DNA of 38,513 nucleotides from NCBI RefSeq assembly GCF_000003605.2, contig NW_003123410.1, forward strand, positions 217,748 to 256,260, written 5' to 3'. Source of the DNA: Saccoglossus kowalevskii (taxonomy: Eukaryota > Hemichordata > Enteropneusta > Harrimaniidae). Below are positions 1 to 24,051 of this stretch, piece after piece. The notes under the pieces are model-generated. The model did no database searches, was not told the DNA's origin, and was given only the letters and a program-made list of their open reading frames with translations. Within the stretch, counting starts at the first letter, position 1. Each line of letters starts with the position of its first letter. Made by a program: the position numbers and the translations under genes.

Positions 1-634
1 AAGCATAATTGAAAATAATATATTTATCAAGAAATCGGGAATTCTAATCAAGAAACGTGTGGAAATTGGAGTGACACTTGTGTTATTTCTTGGAAGAAAA
101 GCCTCAATTTTACGTGGTATAACAATGGCGACAATTCGTAATTCAGACCTCCGTTGTCTCGAATTGTTCACAATTGTGTTGAACAGACAACATCGATGAT
201 TAAAAAAAATACATAAAGATGGATAATTTCAGCCAGAAAAACTATTATTGCTCGAACATAGTAGCGTAAGTATCATGACTCGTAACAGTTGTTGTACTTA
301 ACCGGAAAACAACAGAAACGGAAGACAGGCAATGAGAATAATCAACCCCATGTTTAATTTACCGGGACTGAACAGGGTTTTATAAAGTCGCTGATTGCTG
401 GGCCAAGCAAAGGAACAGAAAACTCAGTATTTCTGCAGGACATTTGTAATACTAAACATGCAGTGCAATAATTGTATACAGATTGTACATAAAATAAATA
501 GAAAAAAAGGGAAAAAAAACTGGTTTTGTTTTATTTCTCCATATGACAAACAATATGTTAATTTATGCTAATTATATGCTAATTATTATGCAAATTAGCC
601 GTGACTCTATGAAAAATTTCTGGGGAGAACACTG
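1..634. other. KDM5 intron sequence, no exon seen
   Basis: AT-rich sequence upstream of the repeat arrays. I looked for the JmjN and pre-ARID coding segment on both strands and did not find it, so the intron extends past the window start. Confidence 0.6.
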
Positions 635-880
635 TATACTTTCTACATCCAGGGTACTTAGATGTAAACATTTGTAACTTTGTACATCAGACATGTTAAT
701 TGTATACTTTATATATCTAGGGTACTTAGATGTATACATTCGTAACTCTGTACATCAGCGATGTTAATTGTATACTTTCTACATCCAGGGTACTTAGATG
801 TATATATTCGTAACTCTGTACATCAGCGATGTTAATTGTATACTTTCTACATCCAGGGTACTTGGATGTATACATTTGTA
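635..880. repeat. 68-bp tandem repeat, about 3.6 copies
   Basis: The phrase TATACTTT(C)TACATC recurs at 635, 703, 771 and 839, an exact 68-bp spacing with point differences. Each unit also contains TGTACATCAG and ATGTTAATTG. It runs directly into the 30-bp array. Confidence 0.9.
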
Positions 881-1410
881 ACTCTCTACATCCAGGGATG
901 TTACATGTATACTCTCTACATCCAGGGATGTTACATGTATACTCTCTACATCCAGGGATGTTACATGTATACTCTCTACATCCAGGGATGTTACATGTAT
1001 ACTCTCTACATCCAGGGATGTTACATGTATACTCTCTACATCCAGGGATGTTACATGTATACTCTCTACATCCAGGGATGTTACATGTATACTCTCTACA
1101 TCCAGGAATGTTACATGTATACTCTCTACATCCAGGAATGTTACATGTATACTCTCTACATCCAGGGATGTTACATGTATACTCTCTACATCCAGGGATG
1201 TTACATGTATACTCTCTACATCCAGGGATGTTACATGTATACTCTCTACATCCAGGAATGTTACATGTATACTCTCTACATCCAGGAATGTTACATGTAT
1301 ACTCTCTACATCCAGGGATGTTACATGTATACTCTCTACATCCAGGGATGTTACATGTATACTCTCTACATCCAGGGATGTTACATGCATACTATCCACA
1401 TTTAGGGTAG
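875..1410. repeat. 30-bp tandem satellite, about 17 copies
   Basis: Nearly perfect copies of a 30-bp unit containing CTCTACATCCAGGGATG and TTACATGTAT, with a degenerate last copy around 1381-1410. Because 30 is a multiple of three and the unit lacks stops in several frames, open frames of about 190-200 codons appear on both strands. These are not genes. Confidence 0.96.
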
Positions 1411-1626
1411 CTACATGAAGTTACATACTATAGATACACTGTATTGGAACTGTGATTACATTAACTGACAGTGACATGATCAATTGATGATCAGTTCATC
1501 TGCATCAGGATTGTTGATGGATGTTTAGAATGCATACTGTTTTATATTCTATTTCTTGTTTAATTCCATCACTGTTGAATATTGATTAAATGCATGTTTG
1601 TGTACAATCTATTTGTTTTCATCCAG

Positions 1627-14450
<12,824 letters not shown>

Positions 14451-15350
14451 CAATATTTACTTAGCTTAGAATTAGATCTGGTGTGATCATTCTTGTCAAA
14501 ATAAGGTGAATAGGAATTGATTGAGTTTGAAAGTTATAATAATTCCAATGTTTAAATTCATAGTTAATTGTTCCTTGTATTACTGAAAACATTTGCTGTT
14601 GTGACCGAGGAAACTGTACTTCAAGCCAAACACTTGTTTTTCTATTCACCCTGTCTTTGTGTATAAAAACTGATATTTTCATGAAACCAGTATGTGTACT
14701 TGAGTGCCAGTGAAAGCACACTACTTTGAATATAACATTTTCGTTTCAAGATATATATATATATATGATATATATCATAAGAATTTAAAGTATAATAGTG
14801 TATTTGTTTGTGTTGATTGGCGTTTTCTTCTTTTTACCTCAATGTAGATAGACTTGGATTACCGAAATGAGAGGAATACTTGCTCCTTGTGTGTAAGGAA
14901 ATATAAAATCCAAATTAAAAAAAAAATATTTATTTAATACCATTTTCGGTTTTTACTTGTAGTGATACAAAAAAAACCCTGGTGAATGTCAATTGTGAAT
15001 TTTAGTTTTTTCATTTAAATATATATATATTGTGAACCATTCATTTTTTGCTTGCTATGATTTGATTAGCTGATGGCGACTGTGATTGCTTCAATATGGT
15101 CCCATGAAAATTTAGTTTGAATAATGGATTTTTTTGGAAGCATCCAATAGGATGATGTCACTGTATCTGGTTCTAAGGAGCTGTTCAAGTTAAGAATTTC
15201 TTACATAATGGAATTCTAACATTTTGACTTTTGAAGGTCTTGGTTCGTGGCTAGCTTGAAAATGAGAGACTTTAACGTGGTTCATCTAGATTTACTCGTA
15301 TATAAGTGTGTATGCTCTTCTCTTCAAAAATAAACACATACTCTAGATCT
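14451..15350 (+). other. KDM5: KDM5 3' UTR (inferred)
   Basis: Non-coding AT-rich sequence from the stop codon to the first good polyadenylation signal. Contains an (AT)8 run at 14751-14766. No other coding frame is credible. Confidence 0.6.
15329..15334 (+). terminator. Candidate polyadenylation signal of KDM5
   Basis: AATAAA, the first full hexamer seen after the stop. A GT-rich stretch (TTGTGTCTTCTTGTTTGGTTG minus its last base) follows about 20 bases later, as expected for a downstream element. Confidence 0.55.
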
Positions 15351-15403
15351 CATAATTGTGTCTTCTTGTTTGGTTGAAATGAACAAAATGTAAGACAGAT
15401 TTA

Positions 15404-16329
15404 TTAGCTCTGCTGTCGAGCGGAGCTTATCATATGAGTGAATGGTCAATAACAAGCAGTCTGTCGACTGAGATAGCTCCACTGTTAGCAATGCACATTT
15501 CAATTAAAGAACACAAGATACCATTAGAAAATGAACAATATGTAAAGTATTAAATCGGACTTGCTGTTCAACAAGAATTCAAAAATATCACTTTTTAGCT
15601 CCGCTGTCGACTTTGTCGAGCGGAGCTTATCATACGAGTGACTGTCCGTCGTCGTCTGTGTCAATGTTTACTTTTTCGACTTCTTGAAAACTACAAGCCT
15701 GAATGCTTTGATACTTGGTGTACCTTGGGTAGACCTCTCTCAGATTTGTTCATTTTGTGATGATATCTTTATTTCTATAATTTTAATGAATATTTTTATC
15801 ATTTTTGGTGAAAAGTGATATTTTTGAATTCTTGTTGAAAACTGCAGGACCGATTACTTTGATATTACATATATAGGCACTACATGTGGACCTCTCAGAT
15901 TTGTTCATTTCGTGATGATATCTTTATTTCTATAATTTTAATGAATATTTTTATCATTTTGGGTGAAAAGTGATATTTTCGAATTCTTGTTGAAAACTGC
16001 AAGTCTGATTGCTTTGATACTATACATATTGTTCATTTTCAAATGATATGTAATATGCATTGCTAACAGCGGAGCTATTTCAGCCGACAGGCTGTTATAA
16101 AAAATGACAAAGATAATTGAATATCATCACTAAATAAACAAATCTGAGAGGGGTCTACTCGAGGTACCTATATGTATAGTATCAAAACAATCAGACTTGT
16201 AGTTTTTAACAAGTCGAAAATATCAATTTTTTACCAAAAATGACAAAAACATTCACCAAAATTAGAGAATTAAAGAAATCATGAAGTGAACAAATAAGTA
16301 TGATAAGCTCTGGTCGACAGTGGAGCTAA
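15404..16329. mobile_element. 926-bp composite foldback element with 31-bp terminal inverted repeats
   Basis: Left TIR 15404-15434 (TTAGCTCTGCTGTCGAGCGG then AGCTTATCATA) pairs with the reverse complement of 16299-16329 with only a few mismatches. An internal head at 15595-15634 folds as AGCTCCGCT...AGCGGAGCT. Two direct copies of a ~140-bp body (about 15761 and 15909) and inverted copies (15458-15592 and 16100-16290) lie inside. No transposase frame. Looks like several members of one family nested or rearranged. Confidence 0.75.
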
Positions 16330-17914
16330 AAAAAACCATAATCTGCATTTTTGGCATGTATGATGCATATACTCTAGATTGATGCATCAAATGATTAATG
16401 ACAATTACATTGTTCTATAATATGATATAAAACTTTAAAGATGCAAGAAACAAGATGGCAATACATGTTGAGCCGTTTATAAACTGTAAAATATTGTATT
16501 ATCTGACATTACCGGTAGCAATCACCAATGTGAATGGGACAAGAAGAATTTAGGAATGATGCATGGTTTGGAGGGTTGGTAGTAGTGCCATTTTTAGCTA
16601 ACAAAATAAATGATGAAATTTCCTTGATTACACTTTTGTGACCATGCAGTTTTGTAAACAGCATAAAATAAAGCCAAATTGTGCTCAAAACTCAAATCCA
16701 TGAAAATGGTGATTTTTTGCATCGTTTACCATTAGTTACTTTGGTGAAAAGTTTTCGGCACATTACAAAATTGTATTTGGTAATATGTGAACATTATTTA
16801 GTTATAAGATAATTGAGGTACAGTAGTCGAGAATTATTAGGACACTGTAACTTGTGGCAGAACTGAGACAAGTGATTGTCAGTCTGGCAACAATTTTATT
16901 TTCAACTTCTAGAATGTTATATCTTCAATTTTACATATTTTTGGATTAAGGTAGAAGCCAACTCATAAATTAAAAAACCCAGAATTTATTCATTTTGCAA
17001 TAAATTCTACTTATGGTTATTGATCTAAAAAAAGTTGGCTGGGTCACCAGCCTTTTTTTTTGAGAAATTGATGGTTGTATTTTAGTGGAAAGTCGCTGTT
17101 TTGACACTATAACGCTTTTACCATAGGTTCTTATGGCAGAGATATTATGCAATATCTCAAAATCTAGCCTGAAAAAAACATTGTTAATAGAGTACATTTT
17201 GTTCTGAATTATTTAAAAAAATCTGGGTTTTAAAGTGTCAAAAAATGCAATTTTTCTTTAACATTGTGTTCTATGGAATTGTTCTAAAAATAGCAATTTT
17301 CAAGAAATATTAGAACACGTTTCTCAAAAAGCACAACTGTAACACACAAAATAATGCTATTTCATTGTACCATGAGACGTTAGTTTCATGATTGTACATA
17401 ATAAACTAATGAACATTGTCATGCGATTTATGACCAAGTTTGTCAAAAATTATGACTAGGTTTCTACCTTTAAAAAAATGCTTTGTGTCTCTAATTTAAG
17501 CAAATTTTTTAGTCATTTTTGACTTCTTATTAGTCTTTTAGTATGAGCTTAGTCCTTTTGTTATATTTAGGGAACACTAATTCACAGCTGAACATTTCAA
17601 CCAGAGTTGATGAATCCTCTACTTGGGTACTATTAAATTCATCCTTATCAGATAAACATTTATAATAGAATTTAAACAAAGTCATGGTCATGTCTCCCCA
17701 CTATGATGTTTATGTAATTATGCATGCTCTTGCAAGGCTCTGCTAAAAACAACAGAGCTAATTCAACGGTCAGGTCTCTTGTTTAAACTTGCATCTTTAT
17801 AGGCAGTTTTTTTTTTTTTTTAAATCTAAGAACGCCTAGAAAAAACTCTGGTGTGCTGAGACGTATTAAAGATAATTAAAAATTAGCCTTTCAAAGAAGA
17901 AGCTTGGCAATTAA
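16330..17914. other. Intergenic sequence, no gene recognised
   Basis: AT-rich, with only short accidental open frames. Contains a T15 run (17807-17821). GCTCTGCTAAAAACAACAG and the following bases near 17735-17790 weakly resemble the tail of the foldback family at 16055-16100. Confidence 0.5.
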
Positions 17915-18330
17915 TAAGGTCTGTGCAATGTCAGTCTATCAAGTACCAAGTTTTACTGAAGTGGTTAGATTAGTACTCCATCGGATACAAGTGTAAAAAC
18001 AGAAATTTGTCTAATTATGCAAATTAGGTGATTAATGTGCACAGATTTATAACCCAAACTAATCGGGTCTGTGCATAGTCCTAGAGCATTTATGTACCAA
18101 GTTCATTGAAACAGAATGATAAGTACTTGGAATATCAGCAGAAACGCCGCAAATTAGGTATTTAATGTGCAGACTTTAACTATGACATCCATGTACAAAG
18201 TTTCATTGAAATATTAGTAGCCAAAAATTGTATAATCATTATGCATGGTTTCAACCAAAAGTTAATCAAATCTGCATATCAGCCCAGATTATCTATGTAA
18301 GTGGCTCTTTACACACATGCATACAGACGC
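17915..18330. repeat. Diverged tandem-like repeat units
   Basis: Related phrases recur: GGTCTGTGCA at 17919 and 18065, GTACCAAGTT near 17943 and 18094, GCAAATTAGGT at 18019 and 18150. Spacing is roughly 130-150 bp with heavy divergence. A similar unit may occur near 24785-24870. Confidence 0.45.
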
Positions 18331-19164
18331 ACTAAATGCAAAGACTCCCATTGTGTGCTTCGCGCACAGGAGTCAGAAACTGAGTTATTGCAACCACAAG
18401 AAAAAGTTGACACCAAGACCTTCATTTACTATAAGGAATATTTAAATTATCAATATACGTGTATAACCAGAACACGTCAGGTGGTTAGCCTAGTCTCAGC
18501 ACTGATCAAAAAGTAAGACCGGGATAATTAAAATGTTTTGTTTGGTAGTATTGCCATCATGTGGTTAAAGGGTGGCAGTCGTTGTGCCGCGTCCTGTTTG
18601 CTATGGGATTCATAGCAATGTATATCACGCTTTAATGTGCTGTAGATGAAAGATTGAATCAAAACGAAGTACATGTATGGTTACATGATACTGTACATTC
18701 AGAGGATTTATCACAAATGTGACTGCCAGTAAATTTCTGACTTGAAACTCTACAACTGCTTTGAGAGCATTTATAGTTTGGGATACTATAGATAATATTT
18801 GATAGTCTAAAATTCTGAGGGGGAATTCTTGTTTCAATTAGTGTTGGAACAAATGTTAATTGTTGGTCAAATACACACCAAATAGGAGGGTGAAATGTTC
18901 ACAAGCATTTGGGTTCACTGATTAGCAGTGATATTTGAATTGTACATTTCAGACTAGCAAACGTGTCAAATAGTTCCTAAATAGACACTACAACTTTAAT
19001 GTTGTAGTTGTTTTTGTACTTGTAATTGGTCTGAGATATGAGAAAGAACAAATCTGCCATTTTTAATTTAATGAATTGTGAAACAAAAATCTTGCCAGTA
19101 AATTTCAATTGCACATCTTTCCCTTATATCTTGCTCAAACCATGGTTACTAGAAGAAGCAACTA
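18331..19164. other. Intergenic sequence, no gene recognised
   Basis: No coding frame with family resemblance. A small perfect inverted repeat CTACAAC/GTTGTAG lies at about 18989-19007. Confidence 0.45.
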
Positions 19165-19218
19165 NNNNNNNNNNNNNNNNNNNNNNNNNNNNNNNNNNNN
19201 NNNNNNNNNNNNNNNNNN
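19165..19218. other. Assembly gap (54 N)
   Basis: Run of undetermined bases. The apparent open frame spanning it is an artefact. Confidence 0.99.
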
Positions 19219-21095
19219 TAACCCCTCAATTATACAGTCCATCCAGTGGAACACAAGAAAAGAACACAACAGCTCATCATGAAAACAGTTTTACTTAAAT
19301 GTATAAATTAATTACTTTATTTACAAGAGGCTTTTTTTGTTACAAAAATGCCATTTTGTTGATATTGCCAACAATGGACTAAGGATTTGATGTGGATACA
19401 ATAATGGAGTTCAACATCTGCCTCAGCCTATATTCATACCACACTCTGACTACTTTCAATAATAACCCTCACCCCGTATTAAAACTATAATGTTTAATCT
19501 CAGCCCAACTAAGATTATACTAGTATATATAGCAAACATTGGCACCTCATAACACAACTATATTAAAACAATCTAAAATGGAATGAAATCAAATCTGAGT
19601 CTGTAAATGAAGAAATTCTGTAAGAAAAGATTAAACAGATGTCTGTCTGCTCTCACACTACTAAAATCACACTACAAAAGATGTTTTTCTAAACAGAAAA
19701 CAATTTCATTTGCTCTAAAAGTTCACAATTTGAAAATAAATACTGTGATGTTGTCCACATTGCATGGAGCATATATGCTGTGTCTGATCTGGACACTGTT
19801 ATGGAAGGAGTAACCCTTATCAGGTCAAGTGAATGTAAAATTTACATGGAGACTGGCAGGATAAGGGTTAAAACCTTGTGTTCATTATCAGCAGCATAAC
19901 AAGTGAAAAAACAGGAAAATCTAAAAGAATGCAGGTTTATCTCCAAAGGAATGCGAATAAAGCAATATTTATAATAAAAAAAGACTGAGCTAAAGGTGAA
20001 CCAGCTATGCCAGCATTAAGCTAGGTGAGGCAGCGTGTTCAGTTTACACTCTCCCACACCATCATATGCATTGCAATTAATTCTCAGTACAACAAATTTA
20101 AACAAAAAATGTACACAGGAAAAACGAAAGGCATGAAGCATATTTTTCTCATCTGACTAAAAAGTGAAAGATGATTTTAGACATTCTTGTACTTTTCATT
20201 TTACCTTTTAATTAACAAGATGAACAGATAATTGTAAGAAATAAAATGACTAAAGGAATTAATCCTGCACGAGAAAACCATATGTAAATGTTATTTTAGT
20301 TTAGATGGACAGGAAAATACCACCTCACCGGGCAGACATAGATGACATTTGGAGACAACTTGCACAGGGAAGGTAGAAGTCATATGTTATTTTCATCTAC
20401 AATATTGATAACCAAGAAAAGTGATATATTTGTTTCATTAGATACACACATTTCAGGGCATGTGTTTCTCTATAATAGACAAAATTCAGTATTCTACTTG
20501 CAGGTCCTGACTGCCACCATACCATACTTTCTGTATGCCATTTTTTTTGCATGTGCAAGTCACAACAAATGTTTTGGCGGGTATTTCAAGCACACCCAAC
20601 TTGCATTAACCCGTTCATGAACTTCTAATGTAGAAAGTTTGGTAAGCATCAAACAGTAAAATCTGCACTGGTTTAGTGTTGGTTTTATAGAAACTGTGGT
20701 GGCGGTTTGTGACAAATGTTATTTTTCTAATTCAACACGGTGGTCAACATTAATATGAAAATAATTATCAAAAGTATAAAGGAAATGGTGTTGTAAAAAA
20801 AAAGTGTAAGGTCTCCAGCACAATGATGTAGGTGTTGCACTGATCAATTTTAGAGACAAAATAATTGCTTCATCGGTCATACAAACATAATTTGAAATGT
20901 TATATTATTCAGGAATCTATTTAAGGAAAAATAATCACATTTGTATTAAATTTGGTACGTATACAAAAACTGAGTCACCAAGCAACTTCACCAATGTGAA
21001 TAAATTCAAAACAACCGCTGTTTGAAATCTACGAGGATAATATAAAATTATAAAACTTATAAGAATAATTGTAATACTTATGGAATGAAGCTATA

Positions 21096-21230
21096 TACTT
21101 ACCAGTTGAGGTAATTATGATTATCAAAACAGTTGGGAGATGTGGTTAAGGTGATATCTGTACTTGCCCATCTCCCATTAATTTGTAATGACCTAAGAAT
21201 CAACAATATAAATCATCTCAACTTGGTAGT
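21096..21230. mobile_element. ~135-bp imperfect inverted-repeat element
   Basis: Outer arms TACTTACCAGTTGAG and CTCAACTTGGTAGTA are inverted matches with single-base offsets. A second inverted pair, GGGAGATG and CATCTCCC, lies inside. Non-coding. MITE-like or a structured transcript segment. Confidence 0.5.
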
Positions 21231-23109
21231 AAACAACTCCATAACTTAATTATGCTATTCCCATGATAGAGAGAGAGTTATTGTTTTGATCATTTTCTTA
21301 TCTGCTTGGCACCACAGAAATGTTAGATGATTATACTTCCCTAATAGTTAAGCGAAGGTAACCGATATATACACACTCTATTAAGCCCCTTTACTGCATG
21401 TTTTGGAATACAACACCAGTGTTTGTTACACTGTATTACAGTAAATAACAAATGCATGAATGAAAACCATGTCTTAGTGTTACTCTACAAAACATGCAAG
21501 GACATTAAAAGATGAATTACAACAAAAGACAAATCAACCTCAGTCTGTTTAGTGGTTAACTATACAAATCAATGTCAACTAATTGTGTCTCGATATATTA
21601 GGTAGACCAGCTAGTGTTCACAATTGTTTCATCAATGGGGATTTGTGTCAGAGGACTCCCAGAACTTGTGCTATAAGTACAGAATAATATCCACTTTCAT
21701 CAATCAGAAGTAGCACATAAATTTAAATTTTTCAGCACATTCCATCAGTGCAAGCCTTTGCCATTCATTATTTCTGTTACAGAGTGTACTTTTCTTTTGT
21801 TGAGTTATATGATACCTAATTTTCAGGCTTTATTTTTTTATAAATGAATTGAGCAGAATTGATACAATATGATTATTATTGCATGCATGGGAACAAGAAA
21901 AAGGATCAATTAAATATTCACAGTTCAAGAATTAGTTGTTTTCCCAAGATCACAGTTTCATTTCTTTTTAATACCTTATATTCTTCTCTAAAATAAATAA
22001 AAAATAAACATAAGTTAACTCCATTATTTATCCTATGTAGCAAACAGTTCTTTCATCTTTTATCGGCAAAAAAAAATACATACCAGTATGTACAAGTATT
22101 GATTGTTCACAAAATAGTTATTAATATTAATATTATTGAAGTTATGAAATCTCTACAAGAAATTCTGAATAATTAGCATCCAAAAAAAACCTACTAGACG
22201 GAAATGTGCGTCCTTCAGTGCATCAACATAGAGGACATGTACATCCCTCAACATTAAAGTTGTCAACCAATTCCTCTCAGCAATTATATTTAAAATGTTC
22301 ATGGAGTTAAGTACTCTTCAAAGCTTTAAAAAACCCAAGTTAGGGAGTACTTGCATTTCCATCTTCATCACCAAGTATACATAGCCCTTCAGTCACAGTT
22401 AAGAAACCATTGCAATCCTGTGACGCTAGAAATGCATCCAGTGGTGAAAAACTAATTTACATAGACCAAACAAGAAGGAAATCTTGCTCAAAATTTACTT
22501 ACATTTTTTTGGTTTAAATTTTGCACAGTTTTTTTATATATATATTTTGAATTTGATATGAGGCAATGTGTACAAATTCTTATTGTTATTCTCTTAAGTC
22601 CGGGCATGACAAAAATAAATACTAAAAACCTATGAATGAATATCTCTTGTCTGTATAAAAAGGTTCTACAGGAAGCCATAATGTGAGTGTTTTCTCTCAA
22701 ACTAAGCGCTATAAATACAAAACATGTGCAATATTGAAATACTTCAGTAATATATATATATATGATACAACTATGGCATGTTGAGTTCACAACAAAAATG
22801 TTTATAACTTTTTAAAATATCAAAAACAATATGACAAGCAAGATAAGTATAGTCAAATTTGTCAATATTATTACCACAGTAGGCCACAGTTGCATCAACT
22901 ATTAATGCTCATGTGACCACAGATAGACCAATCATACACAAGATATGTGACCATTAAATTCTGATTGGCTCAAATTAGTCATGTGATTTTTTTAATGAGC
23001 AGCTCTTTCTCTCACTACTAAAAATCAGTGCTACGTTGAAATGAAACATAACAATGTATGTAACATATATATTAGTAAATATCCCTGTAAAATAAGATTT
23101 CCTTCCAAC

Positions 23110-23115
23110 TTTATT
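23110..23115 (-). terminator. Candidate polyadenylation signal of ataxin-7-like gene
   Basis: Minus-strand AATAAA about 590 bases after the stop. A more distal candidate is at 19316-19321. Neither has a clearly better downstream element. Confidence 0.3.
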
Positions 23116-23701
23116 TCCTCAAGGAGATGACTGAATTATTTCCTTGTAACTGTCTTTACTATATCATTTTGTGGCACAATTAGCAACCCCTTTGTGGAAA
23201 CAAATCTTTCATTTAAAACTCTTCAGTACCTCTTTGTTATAATGGTAAAGCTATAAGTAGGTAGAATCAGTTGATGACATTTGTAGCCAGCTTGAGCCTA
23301 GCTTCAAACATATCTTATCAAGATAGATAGAGGGCGACAAACTCACAAGTTGTACTGTGCATGGGTTCACAGACAGTCTATGTTCATCACTAACTCAATT
23401 GCATCTTACTTCTGAGTAGGGGCCTATTGATTGAAGATGTGCTTCAAAGCTCACAATGTTTGTATTCCCTGAGTTTGAAAGCAAAATACACACAGTGCTT
23501 TGGGCATAGTTATTCAATACATAGATATACATAATTTGCCTTTAAGGACAATAAATACAATAGGCATCGTAGGTATAGAAGTATTAAAATAGAATTTCTG
23601 TATGCTGCTTTCTCAGACCATTATTCACAAAAAAACGCAGCATATTTAATAGAATAAAATAGAATAAATTGGCCTATGTTAAAAACACATGCGTACAGCC
23701 A

Positions 23702-24051
23702 CTACATTGTTTCATCACTCTGTCTCAGTAAGAGTTGATGAGACTCTATTGTCTTTGGCTGGCTAGAGGGCTGTGGTATTGTAATTGGTTGGCTCTGCTG
23801 TATTGGTAATCGGATTGCCACAGGCTGAATAGTCAATGATGGTGGTGCTTTGCCAGACTCCTGTTTCAGTAGATTCGGCTGTAACTGTTGCATGTTGGGA
23901 AATATTTGACTAGCTGCAACTATATTAGCAAGCTGATGATGCTGTGTCTGTAGTTGTGGCATTGGAGACTGCTGGGATGTCAACGACTGATGCTGTTTAT
24001 AAATCTGTTTCTGGAAGTTTGTGTTGGCTCTTGCAGCAGATGATGATTTAC
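23702..24051 (-). CDS. ATXN7: ATXN7 exon 9 (terminal): Gln-rich C terminus
   Basis: Opens GKSSSAARANTNFQKQIYKQ and runs Gln-rich (LQTQHHQLANIV, MQQLQPNLLKQ) to the stop TAG at 23702-23704. Acceptor tttcag. No long pure Gln run. Confidence 0.84.

Larger units (their letters stand above)
19219..23701. other. Intergenic plus ataxin-7 3' UTR, no separate gene recognised
   Basis: No frame of recognisable protein. The part nearest 23701 must be the 3' UTR of the minus-strand gene. How far it runs cannot be read with certainty: minus-strand AATAAA hexamers occur at 23110-23115 and as far away as 19316-19321. Confidence 0.5.

Noticed and set aside
829-1410. Repeat proteins encoded on both strands of the satellite
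   Set aside because: Frames exist in several registers only because the unit is 30 bp without stops. There are no flanking coding signals and the array sits in an intron.
19038-19298. Open frame across the N gap
   Set aside because: Contains undetermined bases and has no similarity to anything recognised.
22488-22790. 100-codon minus-strand open frame
   Set aside because: Composition is that of AT-rich non-coding DNA, with no domain, no splice context and no family resemblance.
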